From positions 761,501-825,500 of the forward strand of contig NZ_CP157197.1 of the NCBI RefSeq assembly GCF_039954865.1: a stretch of DNA of 64,000 nucleotides, read 5' to 3'. The position numbers were made by a program, and so were the translations under genes. Position 1 is the stretch's first letter, and every line of letters starts with the position of its first letter. This DNA comes from Rickettsia sp. Oklahoma-10. Its GTDB lineage: Bacteria > Pseudomonadota > Alphaproteobacteria > Rickettsiales > Rickettsiaceae. This document shows, in pieces, positions 1 through 8,895 of the stretch. The notes beneath the pieces are model-generated. The model did not search any database and was not told the DNA's origin. It saw only the letters and a program-made list of their open reading frames with translations.

Positions 1-33
1 GAATGATGTTACAATTTTTTAAAATAGGTATTT

Positions 34-1059
34 ATGTTTGTAGATAAAACTTTAATGATTACAGGAGGTACTGGTTCGTTTGGTAATGCGGTGCTTTCTC
101 ATTTTCTTAGATCCGATATTATTAACGATATTAAAGAAATTAGAATTTTCAGTAGGGATGAAAAAAAGCAAGAAGATATGCGTATTACTTTAAGTAATCC
201 AAAACTTAAATTCTATATAGGTGATGTACGTAATTATAAAAGTGTTGATGAGGTGATGCATGGTGTAGATTACGTATTCCATGCAGCAGCTTTAAAACAA
301 GTGCCGACTTGTGAATTTTATCCTATGGAAGCAATCAATACTAATGTGCTAGGTGCTGAAAATGTTTTAAGTGCAGCAATTAATAACAAAGTTGCAAAAG
401 TTATAGTGCTTAGTACAGATAAAGCCGTATATCCAGTTAATGCAATGGGATTATCTAAGGCGTTAATGGAGAAGTTAGCAATAGCAAAAGCACGTATGCA
501 TTCAATGAATGAAACAGTGCTATGTGTTACTAGATACGGTAATGTTATGGCTTCTAGAGGTTCAGTCATTCCTCTTTTTATCAATCAAATAAAACAAGGT
601 AAGGAATTAACCATTACTGAACCGTCAATGACACGTTTTTTAATGTCGTTAGTAGATTCGGTAAATTTGGTTTTATATGCGTTTGAGCATGGTCGTCAGG
701 GTGATATTTTTGTACAAAAATCTCCGGCAAGTACAATTGCAGTACTTGCAAAAGCGTTACAAGATATATTTGGTAGCAAAAATAAAGTACGCTTTATCGG
801 TACACGTCATGGAGAAAAGCATTATGAATCGTTAGTATCATCCGAAGATATGGCAAAGGCTGAAGATTTAGGTGATTATTACCGTATTCCTATGGATGGA
901 CGTGATCTTAATTATGCAAAATATTTTGTTGAAGGTGAAAAGAAAGTAGCGCTTTTAGATGATTACACTTCGTATAATACAAGACGTTTAAATTTAGAAG
1001 AAGTAAAAGAGTTATTACTGACTCTTGATTACGTACAAGAGGAGCTAAAAAATGCTTAA
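34..1059 (+). CDS. capD: CapD/FnlA-type UDP-GlcNAc 4,6-dehydratase/epimerase
   Basis: Short-chain dehydrogenase family enzyme that acts on UDP-GlcNAc in the cytoplasm, giving an activated deoxy-aminosugar for O-antigen. The sequence shows the Rossmann motif GGTGSFG at residues 11-17 and the segment STDKAVYPVNAMGLSK (127-142). There the usual catalytic Tyr of YxxxK is Met138 (MxxxK, Lys142), as in the CapE/FnlA branch. At 341 aa it has no membrane domain, unlike FlaA1/WbpM-type dehydratases with N-terminal helices. It overlaps wecB by 8 bp, so the two are probably translationally coupled. The reductase that normally works between these two steps (FnlB/CapF or RmlD-like) is not in the window and may lie just upstream of base 1. 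Exact product sugar is inferred. Confidence 0.9.
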   Translation: MFVDKTLMITGGTGSFGNAVLSHFLRSDIINDIKEIRIFSRDEKKQEDMRITLSNPKLKFYIGDVRNYKSVDEVMHGVDYVFHAAALKQVPTCEFYPMEAINTNVLGAENVLSAAINNKVAKVIVLSTDKAVYPVNAMGLSKALMEKLAIAKARMHSMNETVLCVTRYGNVMASRGSVIPLFINQIKQGKELTITEPSMTRFLMSLVDSVNLVLYAFEHGRQGDIFVQKSPASTIAVLAKALQDIFGSKNKVRFIGTRHGEKHYESLVSSEDMAKAEDLGDYYRIPMDGRDLNYAKYFVEGEKKVALLDDYTSYNTRRLNLEEVKELLLTLDYVQEELKNA

Positions 1060-2182
1060 GGTAATGACGATTGTTGGTACTCGTCCTGAACTTATTAAAC
1101 TATGCTGCGTGATTTCCGAGTTTGATAAATATACTAATCACATCCTAGTTCACACCGGTCAAAATTATGCATATGAATTAAATCAGGTTTTTTTTGATGA
1201 TATGGGAATTAGAAAACCTGATTTCTTCTTAGAAGTAGCATCAGATAATACTGCAAAATCTATCGGGCTTATTATTGAAAAAGTTGATACAGTTTTTGAG
1301 AAAGAAAAACCTGATGCTGTTTTATTCTACGGTGATACTAATTCTTGTTTAGCAGCAATTGCTGCTAAACGTCGTAAAATTCCGATTTTCCATATGGAAG
1401 CAGGAAATCGTTGTTTTGATCAACGAGTACCTGAAGAAATAAACCGTAAAATAATTGATCATATTAGCGATGTTAATATTACATTAACTGAGCATGCTAG
1501 GCGTTATTTAATTACTGAAGGCTTGCCGCCTGAGCTTACCTTTAAATCAGGTTCACATATGCCTGAGGTCCTTGACCGCTTTATGCCTAAAATATTAAAA
1601 TCTGATATTTTAGAAAAATTATCACTTACATCAAAACAATATTTCTTAATTAGCTCACATCGTGAAGAAAATGTTGATGTAAAAAATAATCTGAAAGAAT
1701 TATTAAGTAGTTTACAAACTCTTATTCAAGAGTATAATTTCCCCGTAATTTTCTCAACACATCCAAGGACTAAAAAAAGGCTCGAAGATTTAGAAGGCTG
1801 TCAGGTGTTAGGAGATAAAATAAGATTTTTGCCGGCTTTCAGGTTTACGGATTACGTTAAGTTGCAGATGAATGCATTTTGTATTTTATCCGATAGTGGT
1901 ACTATTACCGAGGAAGCATCGATACTTAATTTACCTGCTTTAAATATTAGAGAAGCACATGAGCGTCCTGAAAGTATGGATGTTGGCACATTAATTATGT
2001 CGGGTTTTAAGGTTGAGCGTGTGCTACAATCAGTCAAAGCTATTACGGCAGAATATGAAAGTAACAAACGTATGCAAAATATAATACCAGATTATGTAGA
2101 AGCAGGACTTGTATCAAAGAAAATATTACGTATAGTTTTAAGCTATGTGGATTATATTAACCGTACGGTTTGGTTTAAATGA
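1052..2182 (+). CDS. wecB: UDP-N-acetylglucosamine 2-epimerase family
   Basis: Non-hydrolysing UDP-HexNAc 2-epimerase, here probably the FnlC/CapG-like step that follows CapD in making an activated deoxy-aminosugar. Family hallmarks are the start TIVGTRPE, GQNY in the N-terminal half, SSHREENVD in the middle, and SDSGTITEEAS followed by AHERPES in the C-terminal UDP-binding half. The length of 376 aa is normal. The start overlaps capD by 8 bp and the stop overlaps the next gene by 4 bp (ATGA), placing it inside one polycistronic unit. Substrate assignment rests on pairing with capD rather than on residues unique to one substrate. Confidence 0.9.
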   Translation: MLKVMTIVGTRPELIKLCCVISEFDKYTNHILVHTGQNYAYELNQVFFDDMGIRKPDFFLEVASDNTAKSIGLIIEKVDTVFEKEKPDAVLFYGDTNSCLAAIAAKRRKIPIFHMEAGNRCFDQRVPEEINRKIIDHISDVNITLTEHARRYLITEGLPPELTFKSGSHMPEVLDRFMPKILKSDILEKLSLTSKQYFLISSHREENVDVKNNLKELLSSLQTLIQEYNFPVIFSTHPRTKKRLEDLEGCQVLGDKIRFLPAFRFTDYVKLQMNAFCILSDSGTITEEASILNLPALNIREAHERPESMDVGTLIMSGFKVERVLQSVKAITAEYESNKRMQNIIPDYVEAGLVSKKILRIVLSYVDYINRTVWFK

Positions 2183-3321
2183 TAAAAGAAGATAAAGTAG
2201 TTGAAGAATGGTATTCGGCAGATATTTTTCATACTAAAATAAAAGAATTTATAAGTTCTGTTTCCAGTATTATGGATATTGGATGCGGGATTCGTCCCCA
2301 ACAATATGTAGTTCCTGATTTACTTATTTGTGTAGAACCATATCAAGAGTATGCTGAAATATTAAAAAAGAATTTATCAGGAACTAATTCAATAATAATT
2401 CCTTTAGATGCAAAAGCTACTCTTACTACATTTTCCGATAAATCTATTGATTCAATATTTTTAATAGATGTTATAGAGCATATGCCTAAGGAAAGTGGGA
2501 AAGAAGTATTAATTGAATGTGAACGGGTAGCTCGTAAACAAATTATAATATTTACCCCTTTGGGTTTTATGCCGCAAGAAATACATGATACCGACGGTTG
2601 GAATTTACATGGAGGAGAATGGCAAGAACATAAATCCGGATGGTATCCAGAAGATTTTCCAGGATGGAGTATTATAGGATGTAAAGTATTACATACTCGT
2701 AATGCTAAGGGTAAGCTTCTTACTACTCCTTATGGAGGGTTTTATGCAATAAAAAATATAGTATATACTGAAAATTATTTTAATGATGTGTATGGACACA
2801 AGATTTTATTTGATACTACTAATCATTTAGAAAATTTTACAGCTACATTTCCTGACTTTAGAGAAAAAGTTATAAACAGTGAAATTATAAAAAGTAGTTT
2901 AAAATGTGGTTTATGGAAGTGTCAACGTACAACAGAACTATTAATTGAGAAAGGAGCAACGACGTCTTTAAAAGAAATTTTAGAAATAGTCGAGAGTGAA
3001 AAAATAAATTTTGCGATTAATACAGCTCAAGAATATGTATCTAAGATAAATAAATTTGCTTCACAATTTAAAAATATCAATAATTTACAAAAATTACTAG
3101 ATTCTGCTAATACACAAATAAATAATTTGCAAGAATTATTAAAATCTACTACAGACCAATTAACAGATCAGTTAATCGTTAATACTGAAGAATTAGAAAT
3201 ACTTAAAGAACAGTTGAAAATCAAGGAGCAAGAACTAAAAATCAGTAATGAGAATCACTCTATTTTTATAAAGATTTACTCTAAAATAAGAAGAATATTA
3301 AATAAATTAAGAGCAATATGA
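2179..3321 (+). CDS. SAM-dependent methyltransferase with C-terminal coiled coil
   Basis: Class I methyltransferase fold in the first ~150 residues: motif I is IMDIGCGIRP (about residues 31-40), followed by an acidic strand end (CVEPYQEY) and the later segments DSIFLIDVIEHMP and IIIFTPLGFMPQ. A ~100-residue middle part has no family I recognise. The last ~100 residues are rich in Leu, Lys, Glu and Gln with heptad-like spacing (NNLQKLLDSANTQINNLQEL), indicating a coiled coil. It begins on the ATGA overlap with wecB. Likely role: methylating a sugar or capping the glycan during O-antigen synthesis, with the coiled coil perhaps acting as a ruler or scaffold. That role is inference from context. 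Confidence 0.75.
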   Translation: MIKEDKVVEEWYSADIFHTKIKEFISSVSSIMDIGCGIRPQQYVVPDLLICVEPYQEYAEILKKNLSGTNSIIIPLDAKATLTTFSDKSIDSIFLIDVIEHMPKESGKEVLIECERVARKQIIIFTPLGFMPQEIHDTDGWNLHGGEWQEHKSGWYPEDFPGWSIIGCKVLHTRNAKGKLLTTPYGGFYAIKNIVYTENYFNDVYGHKILFDTTNHLENFTATFPDFREKVINSEIIKSSLKCGLWKCQRTTELLIEKGATTSLKEILEIVESEKINFAINTAQEYVSKINKFASQFKNINNLQKLLDSANTQINNLQELLKSTTDQLTDQLIVNTEELEILKEQLKIKEQELKISNENHSIFIKIYSKIRRILNKLRAI

Positions 3322-3357
3322 GAGTGCTATTATAGCGTTTAATCAGGTCTAAGTTAA

Positions 3358-4581
3358 ATGAAAATATTACAAATAAATGGTTATGAATCGCCGGGTCGTA
3401 GGTTTCATGGTTTGTCTATAACACCAATTTTAAAAAAATATGGTGTTGAATCTAAGCACTTAGTATGGGCTAAGGATACTAATGATCCTGAAGTACTGAC
3501 ATTTGAGGGTATAGTAACAAGAAAAGTAAATTTAATTCTTCAATTAATAGAAGAGCAAGCTTCTCTACAATCTATTCTGTATCGTAATGTTCCTAAAATA
3601 ATAAAAATGCCGGCTTTTCAAGAGGCAGATTTAATACATCTTCATATTATACATTCCGGTTACTTTAGTATTAGAGATCTATCAATGATCACAGATTTAA
3701 AACCTACTCTTTGGACATTACATGACCCTTGGGCAATGACTGGACGTTGTGTTTATCCAATGGGTTGTTTAGGCTGGAAAAAAGATTGCGGCGTTTGCCT
3801 TGATCTTAACACTCCGTTCGCAATGAAAAAAGATAATAGTAGATTTTTATTTAACTATAAACGTATGGCTTATGAGAAGGCTAACTTTAACATAATTGTA
3901 GCATCAAAATGGATGTATAATATGGTTAATGTCTCTCCACTGTTTAATAGTAAAGAAATTAAAGTTCATTATTTACCTTTTGGTATAGATTTAGAATTTT
4001 TCTCTTCCGATTTCACTGCAAATGCAAGAAGACGCTTTAATATTAGTGAAGATAAAATAGTAATATGCTTTCGTTCTGAAGATACTCATTTTAAGGGATA
4101 CCAATATATTATGGAGGCACTAGAAAAATTAGAAACTACAAAACCTATATGTCTTTTAACGGTTGGTAGGCATAATATACTAGAACGTTTTAGAGGAAAA
4201 TTTGAGATAATTGAGCTTGGTTGGACTAATGATGATGTATTACTCCGCGATGCTTTAGCTGCTTGTGATATTTTCCTGATGCCGTCTGTTGCTGAAGCAT
4301 TTGGTGTTATGGCAATAGAAGCTATGGCATGCAGTAAACCGGTAATAGTTTTTGATGGCGATAATTCATTGCCTGAAGTAACTTTTGCTCCAGAAGTCGG
4401 TATCTCTGTTCCAATGCGTGATAGTAACGCTTTATCATATGCTGTAAAGCAATTAATTGATAATCCGCAAGAGTGTTTAGAGCGAGGTAATAAAGGTAGG
4501 AAAATAGCTGAATTACATTATAGTCAAGATATGCACATAAAAAATTTAGTAAGTATTTATAAAGAGACCTTAAATAAATGA
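3358..4581 (+). CDS. Glycosyltransferase, GT-B fold, GT4 type
   Basis: Probable cytoplasmic glycosyltransferase adding a sugar to the lipid-linked O-antigen unit. The C-terminal half carries the GT4 donor-binding pattern: HFKGYQYIMEAL (about 238-250), LGWTNDDVLLRDALAACDIF and the EX7E motif EAFGVMAIE (about 313-321), then ACSKPVIVFDGD. The N-terminal half includes LHDPWAMTGRCVYP and a Cys-containing stretch (CLGWKKDCGVC), a pattern seen in WcaC/WbbL-like enzymes that start LWTLHDPWAMTG. The 407 aa length is normal. It follows the methyltransferase after a 36 bp gap and its stop overlaps the next start by 4 bp. Donor and acceptor cannot be read from the sequence. Confidence 0.85.
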   Translation: MKILQINGYESPGRRFHGLSITPILKKYGVESKHLVWAKDTNDPEVLTFEGIVTRKVNLILQLIEEQASLQSILYRNVPKIIKMPAFQEADLIHLHIIHSGYFSIRDLSMITDLKPTLWTLHDPWAMTGRCVYPMGCLGWKKDCGVCLDLNTPFAMKKDNSRFLFNYKRMAYEKANFNIIVASKWMYNMVNVSPLFNSKEIKVHYLPFGIDLEFFSSDFTANARRRFNISEDKIVICFRSEDTHFKGYQYIMEALEKLETTKPICLLTVGRHNILERFRGKFEIIELGWTNDDVLLRDALAACDIFLMPSVAEAFGVMAIEAMACSKPVIVFDGDNSLPEVTFAPEVGISVPMRDSNALSYAVKQLIDNPQECLERGNKGRKIAELHYSQDMHIKNLVSIYKETLNK

Positions 4582-5777
4582 AAATTTTACTTTTAACTGA
4601 TATACCGCCGTGTGAGAATTATACGGCAGGGTTAGTATTATATCCTTTAGTACAGTTTTTACCTTTAGATCAAATTGTTATCTGTAGTGTTGCAAATCCT
4701 ACTCTAGAATTTAAAATACCAAAAGAACTAAAAGCAATTCCTCACTTAAAATTATTTAAACCTATTGAAGCTGCTAGAAGACATAAAGAAGGAAAAGTAG
4801 GAGACTTAGTTGCTTATAGTTTTGAGCTATTTAATGCTGTAAAAGTAAAATATTTGTTACTTCCTAAAATAATAGAATTTGCTAAAGAGCAGCAAGTTGA
4901 TGCTATATGGGCAGTATTACAAGGGCAAACTATAATTAGATTAACACGACTGTTAGCTAAAAAGCTAACAGTGTCTTTATTTACTCAAATATGGGATCCT
5001 TTTGAGTGGTGGCTTCGAGCTAATAAAATTGATTTGTTTACTCAAAGAAGGCTTTTAAAAGAATTTGATGAGGTAATTAAACATAGTACTTGCTGTGCTA
5101 CTGCTTCATGGGCGATGTCTGAGAGTTATAAGACTAAATATAATATATCTACTATACCGGTAATTGCAGGATTACCAAAAGAATTTGCCCGATTACTTTC
5201 TGTTTCTTATAGAGATGAAGATGAATTTATCATTAGTATGGTAGGACAGTTTTATGCTCAAGATGAATGGCTAAGTCTTATTAATGCGCTTAATCAAGCT
5301 AACTGGATTATTGCAGGCAAAAAGATTAAAGTGCGGGTAATGGGTAGATGTTTTCAAGCATTTACGCAGTCACCTGCTAATTTTGAGTATTTAGGATGGC
5401 GTTCTCAAGAAGAAACCATTAGATTACTTACTGAGTCAGATCTTCTTTATATGCCTTACTGGTTTTCTAAAGAATTTTATAAAGAATCAAGTACAAGTTT
5501 TCCTTCAAAATTAGTTACATATTTTGCGTCCGGTAGACCCGTCTTTTGCCATGCTCCAGACTATTCTTCACCAAGCAAATATATAGCAGAAAATAATGCA
5601 GGGTATTTATGTAATTCTCTTGATGCTGATAAAATAATATATGAACTTGAAAAGGTAATAACTGATGAAGATTCTTATAAAAAATTTGCTAAAAACGGTT
5701 CAGAATGCTTTTTTCGAGATTTTACTTTAGATTGTATGAAAGATGTATTTTTAAAGTTTTTAGGATTGAAGAGTTAG
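4578..5777 (+). CDS. Glycosyltransferase, GT-B-like
   Basis: Second glycosyltransferase of the polysaccharide operon, starting on the ATGA overlap with the preceding one. The C-terminal half has the GT-B pattern EYLGWRSQEETIRLLTESDL, then LYMPYWFSKEF, and KLVTYFASGRPVFCHAP, where family members contact the donor nucleotide. The first ~200 residues are more divergent and contain TQIWDPFEWWLRANKID. No classical EX7E is obvious, so the GT4 assignment is looser than for its neighbours. Specificity is unknown. It abuts the next gene directly (stop at 5777, start at 5778). Confidence 0.75.
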   Translation: MKILLLTDIPPCENYTAGLVLYPLVQFLPLDQIVICSVANPTLEFKIPKELKAIPHLKLFKPIEAARRHKEGKVGDLVAYSFELFNAVKVKYLLLPKIIEFAKEQQVDAIWAVLQGQTIIRLTRLLAKKLTVSLFTQIWDPFEWWLRANKIDLFTQRRLLKEFDEVIKHSTCCATASWAMSESYKTKYNISTIPVIAGLPKEFARLLSVSYRDEDEFIISMVGQFYAQDEWLSLINALNQANWIIAGKKIKVRVMGRCFQAFTQSPANFEYLGWRSQEETIRLLTESDLLYMPYWFSKEFYKESSTSFPSKLVTYFASGRPVFCHAPDYSSPSKYIAENNAGYLCNSLDADKIIYELEKVITDEDSYKKFAKNGSECFFRDFTLDCMKDVFLKFLGLKS

Positions 5778-6746
5778 ATGAAGCAAAATATATATACTCC
5801 TCTAGTGTCCATTGTAATCCCCGTATATAATGGTGCTAACTATATGCGTGAAGCTATAGATAGTGCTTTAGCTCAAACTTACAAAAATATTGAAATTATT
5901 GTTGTTAATGATGGTTCAAAAGATAATGGAGAAACAGAAGCTATTGCATTATCGTACGGGGACAAAATACGTTATTTTTATAAAGAAAATGGTGGGTGTG
6001 GTTCAGCCTTAAATTGTGGCATAAAAAATATGCAAGGGGAATATTTTTCATGGCTCAGTCATGATGATGTGTATTTACCTAATAAAATTGAACATCAAGT
6101 TAATATATTAAGTAAATTAGATAATAAAAATACTATTGTTTATTGTGGTTATGAACTAATCGACAAGAAATCACGTTCTTTATATTTTATAAAACTTGAT
6201 CAAAGATATTCAAAAAACAAATTAAACATTTCACTATTTCCCCTTTTGCATGGTTTAATTCATGGGTGTACATTATTAATTCCTAGTAAATTTTTTCAAA
6301 AAATTGGTTTATTTGATGAGTCTTTAAAATATACTCAAGATTACGATTTATGGTTTAAACTTTTTCGAGTAGCTCCTGTTTATTTTGATCATGAAGTTCT
6401 TATAAAGTCGCGGCTACACTCTGCACAAACTACTAATGCTGCTTTAAATCAATTAGAGGAATATGAGATTTTATGGTCAGGTTTTTTAAAAAAATTAACA
6501 AAAGAGGAAATGATTGAAATAGAAGGGTCTACTAATCAATTTTTGTCTAATATTGCTGCTTTTTTAAAGAAAAATAGATACATGAAATCATATAAATTAG
6601 CTCTTTCTATGGCAGAGCAGAAAGTTATAGCAGGATTTTGGGTTTTTATAATTACAGAAATAATATCTTCTTTAAGAGAGCATGGTATAAATACAACAAT
6701 TACAAAAATATATAGATGGATAAGGAAGAATATCAACAAACACTAA
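5778..6746 (+). CDS. Glycosyltransferase family 2 (GT-A fold)
   Basis: GT2 enzyme using a nucleotide-sugar donor. The N-terminus shows SIVIPVYNGANYMREAIDSA, then IEIIVVNDGSKDNGETE (nucleotide-binding Asp residues), and FSWLSHDDVY supplies the metal-binding acidic motif (about residues 92-101). TQDYDLWFKL near residue 195 fits the ED-type catalytic region of GT2 enzymes. The C-terminal ~80 residues are basic and may be membrane-associated. It starts immediately after the preceding stop codon, and its end overlaps the next gene by 31 bp, the largest overlap in the operon. Confidence 0.87.
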   Translation: MKQNIYTPLVSIVIPVYNGANYMREAIDSALAQTYKNIEIIVVNDGSKDNGETEAIALSYGDKIRYFYKENGGCGSALNCGIKNMQGEYFSWLSHDDVYLPNKIEHQVNILSKLDNKNTIVYCGYELIDKKSRSLYFIKLDQRYSKNKLNISLFPLLHGLIHGCTLLIPSKFFQKIGLFDESLKYTQDYDLWFKLFRVAPVYFDHEVLIKSRLHSAQTTNAALNQLEEYEILWSGFLKKLTKEEMIEIEGSTNQFLSNIAAFLKKNRYMKSYKLALSMAEQKVIAGFWVFIITEIISSLREHGINTTITKIYRWIRKNINKH

Positions 6747-7756
6747 AAAATAATCTTATATTTTATGCTCCTAGTATTCATACAGGGGGGGGGTTAATAT
6801 TGTTAAAAGAAGTTCTAAATAGTAAAGATTTTACCAATAATTGGAGACATATATATTTAGATGAAAGGGTAAAAACGCAATTAGATTTATCTCATTCTAT
6901 AAAAAATATTGTTTTTATTAAATCACGGTTATTAGCTGAATGGGAATTAAAGAAAAATTGCAAAATCAATGATATTGTGTTGTGTTTTCATGGTTTACCT
7001 CCTTTGTTCTCTATAAAAGGTAAAGTAATCGTATTTTTACAAAATCGTATTTTATTAGAACCTTTAAAAAACAATAACTATTCAATTTTAACATCATTAA
7101 AAAAAATTTGGTTACATTTAGGTGCTAGATATAACAATATAAAATATATAGTACAAACTCCTTCTATGCTGAGAGTTGCTAAGGAGTTTTTAAGTCAAGA
7201 CATTGATGTCACTGTACTAGCTTTTGTCCCTCAAAATAATACGGTAAAAAGTAAAAATTCAGATTTTAAAAAATTTGATTTTATTTATCCTGCTAGTGGG
7301 GAATCGCACAAAAACCATATTAATTTATTGAAAGCATGGAGAATTCTTGCTGATGTAGGCATAAAACCATCTCTTGCTTTAACTGTAAATGTTAAGTTAT
7401 ATCCTGAATCAGCTAAACAATTAAAAAAATCTATACAAGAATATAAACTAAATGTTATTAACCTAGGAGAAATATCTTATAACGAAGTATTAAATTTATA
7501 TACACAAGTTTCAGCATTAATTTACCCTTCCAAGTCAGAGTCATTAGGTTTGCCTTTAATTGAGGCTACAAAATATAAAACACCTATTATTGCATCTGAA
7601 TTAGATTATGTAAGAGATATAGTAAACCCAAAAGAGACATTTGATCCTAATTCCCCTACGTCGATAGCAAGAGCAGTAAGAAGGTTTCTAAATAATAATG
7701 AGAGTTTAATAGTTGTAAATTCAGTAGAAGAGTTTTTAAAAGAAGCAATTAATTAG
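6716..7756 (+). CDS. Glycosyltransferase, GT4 type, with G9 tract near 5' end
   Basis: GT-B/GT4 enzyme ending the polysaccharide operon. The donor-binding half shows IYPASGESHKNHINLLKAW, NLGEISYNEVLNLY and a degenerate EX7E region SLGLPLIEA, followed by KTPIIASELDYV. The acceptor-loop glycines (HTGGGLIL, residues about 22-29) are encoded by a run of nine G at 6785-6793. The start at 6716 is the only ATG before this tract that gives the complete domain, at the cost of a 31 bp overlap with the GT2 gene. In an AT-rich genome a G9 run in the first 30 codons could switch the frame by slippage; the frame is open in this sequence. The gene converges on the minus-strand adaptor gene with 1 bp between stops. 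Confidence 0.83.
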   Translation: MDKEEYQQTLKNNLIFYAPSIHTGGGLILLKEVLNSKDFTNNWRHIYLDERVKTQLDLSHSIKNIVFIKSRLLAEWELKKNCKINDIVLCFHGLPPLFSIKGKVIVFLQNRILLEPLKNNNYSILTSLKKIWLHLGARYNNIKYIVQTPSMLRVAKEFLSQDIDVTVLAFVPQNNTVKSKNSDFKKFDFIYPASGESHKNHINLLKAWRILADVGIKPSLALTVNVKLYPESAKQLKKSIQEYKLNVINLGEISYNEVLNLYTQVSALIYPSKSESLGLPLIEATKYKTPIIASELDYVRDIVNPKETFDPNSPTSIARAVRRFLNNNESLIVVNSVEEFLKEAIN

Positions 7757-7757
7757 T

Positions 7758-8891
7758 TTATTTCTCAAGTATTTTCACTTTTGATCCATCACCGATTTTA
7801 GTCATACCTTCAGTAACGACTAAGTCGCCTTCCTGAATATCGTTTGAGATAATTTCAATTAAACCTTCCGTGCGTGTACCAATTTTGACGTATAATTTCT
7901 TAGATGTATCACCATCTATTTTATAAATAAAATTACCTTGATTATCTCGTTGAATACAACTTTCGGGAACAGTTAGATTTTTATGTGGATTGATTATAAG
8001 CATAACATCTATAAAGCTATTATGCAGTAGATTTTTTGAATAACTCATTTTTAAAGGTAATTTGTACGTTAATCCGGTACTCGCGTCCTTATGTATTTCT
8101 TTGTACACTGCAGTACGAGTTGAAGTGTTTCCTTCAAATTCCTTTTTAGGAGCTTCATTATTTAAAAAGTCTGTTGCACATGGTAAAATAATTTTAGCAG
8201 TAATAGTACCATTATCTGATAAGTAATGTGATACTGCTCCGATTTTGCTTTTAATTTTTCCTGCAATTAAAACTTCAGTATCGATTCCAACTTTTTCGCT
8301 TAAAGATTCCGGTAATTCAATAAAAATACTTTGTGAGTTTTCTGTTCCAGTAATGCTAAAGAGATAATCTCCAATTTTTATTTCATCACCGACTTTAGCC
8401 TTAATTACACCTATTTTACCGGAGTAGGGTGCGGTAATTATCATATCATTGTATGTTTTTAGAGCTTTGGAATAATTGAATTTTGCGTCTTCAAGTTCAC
8501 TTTTTGATCTTTTATATTCTTCGCTGCTTACAAATTTTTTAGCAAATAAAGCTGCTTTTCTATTATAAGCTGCTTGTTTTGTATTTAATAAAGCTGCTGC
8601 TCTAGATTTAGTGGTTTCTGCTATGTTTTTATCTATAACTAGCAATGTATCACCTTTTTTTACTATTTCTCCTTGAGATGCAGATACCTTTTCAACTACT
8701 CCGGTGGCATTAGCATAATAATTACGGCTATTATCGTTTTGACATTGTCCTACAACATTAAATATGTCATAAAGTTCGGCAATTTGTACTTTAGTTGCTT
8801 TTACACTGATAACATTTGTGGTTGCTTCTTTATTTGCTATTACAGATAATGAAATTAGTAAAATAAGTAAATTAATAAACTTTATAAACAT
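7758..8891 (-). CDS. HlyD/RND-type membrane fusion protein with RPE-1 insertion
   Basis: Periplasmic adaptor subunit of a tripartite efflux or export system. An N-terminal hydrophobic segment (residues 3-20) is followed by the split lipoyl half-motif ATGVVEKVSASQGEIVKKGD, a helical hairpin (about 95-150), the second half APYSGKIGVIKAKVGDEIKI, and beta-barrel and membrane-proximal segments ending in QEGDLVVTEG. No inner-membrane pump or outer-membrane channel gene is adjacent, so partners must be encoded elsewhere. Residues ~245-280 (EFEGNTSTRTAVYKE and following) match the peptide typical of Rickettsia palindromic element 1, inserted in frame. The gene begins 4 bp after the DUF2608 gene and is probably co-transcribed with it. 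Confidence 0.82.
   Translation of the reverse strand: MFIKFINLLILLISLSVIANKEATTNVISVKATKVQIAELYDIFNVVGQCQNDNSRNYYANATGVVEKVSASQGEIVKKGDTLLVIDKNIAETTKSRAAALLNTKQAAYNRKAALFAKKFVSSEEYKRSKSELEDAKFNYSKALKTYNDMIITAPYSGKIGVIKAKVGDEIKIGDYLFSITGTENSQSIFIELPESLSEKVGIDTEVLIAGKIKSKIGAVSHYLSDNGTITAKIILPCATDFLNNEAPKKEFEGNTSTRTAVYKEIHKDASTGLTYKLPLKMSYSKNLLHNSFIDVMLIINPHKNLTVPESCIQRDNQGNFIYKIDGDTSKKLYVKIGTRTEGLIEIISNDIQEGDLVVTEGMTKIGDGSKVKILEK
8052..8158 (-). repeat. RPE-1 palindromic element inside the HlyD-type gene
   Basis: The encoded peptide contains EFEGNTSTRTAVYKE and KDASTGLTYKLP, the characteristic translation of RPE-1 (family form roughly EFxGDTERxTAxY...DASTGSTYKLP). It lies in frame and leaves the host ORF open. 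The boundaries are estimated from the peptide. Confidence 0.72.
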
Positions 8892-8895
8892 GAGA

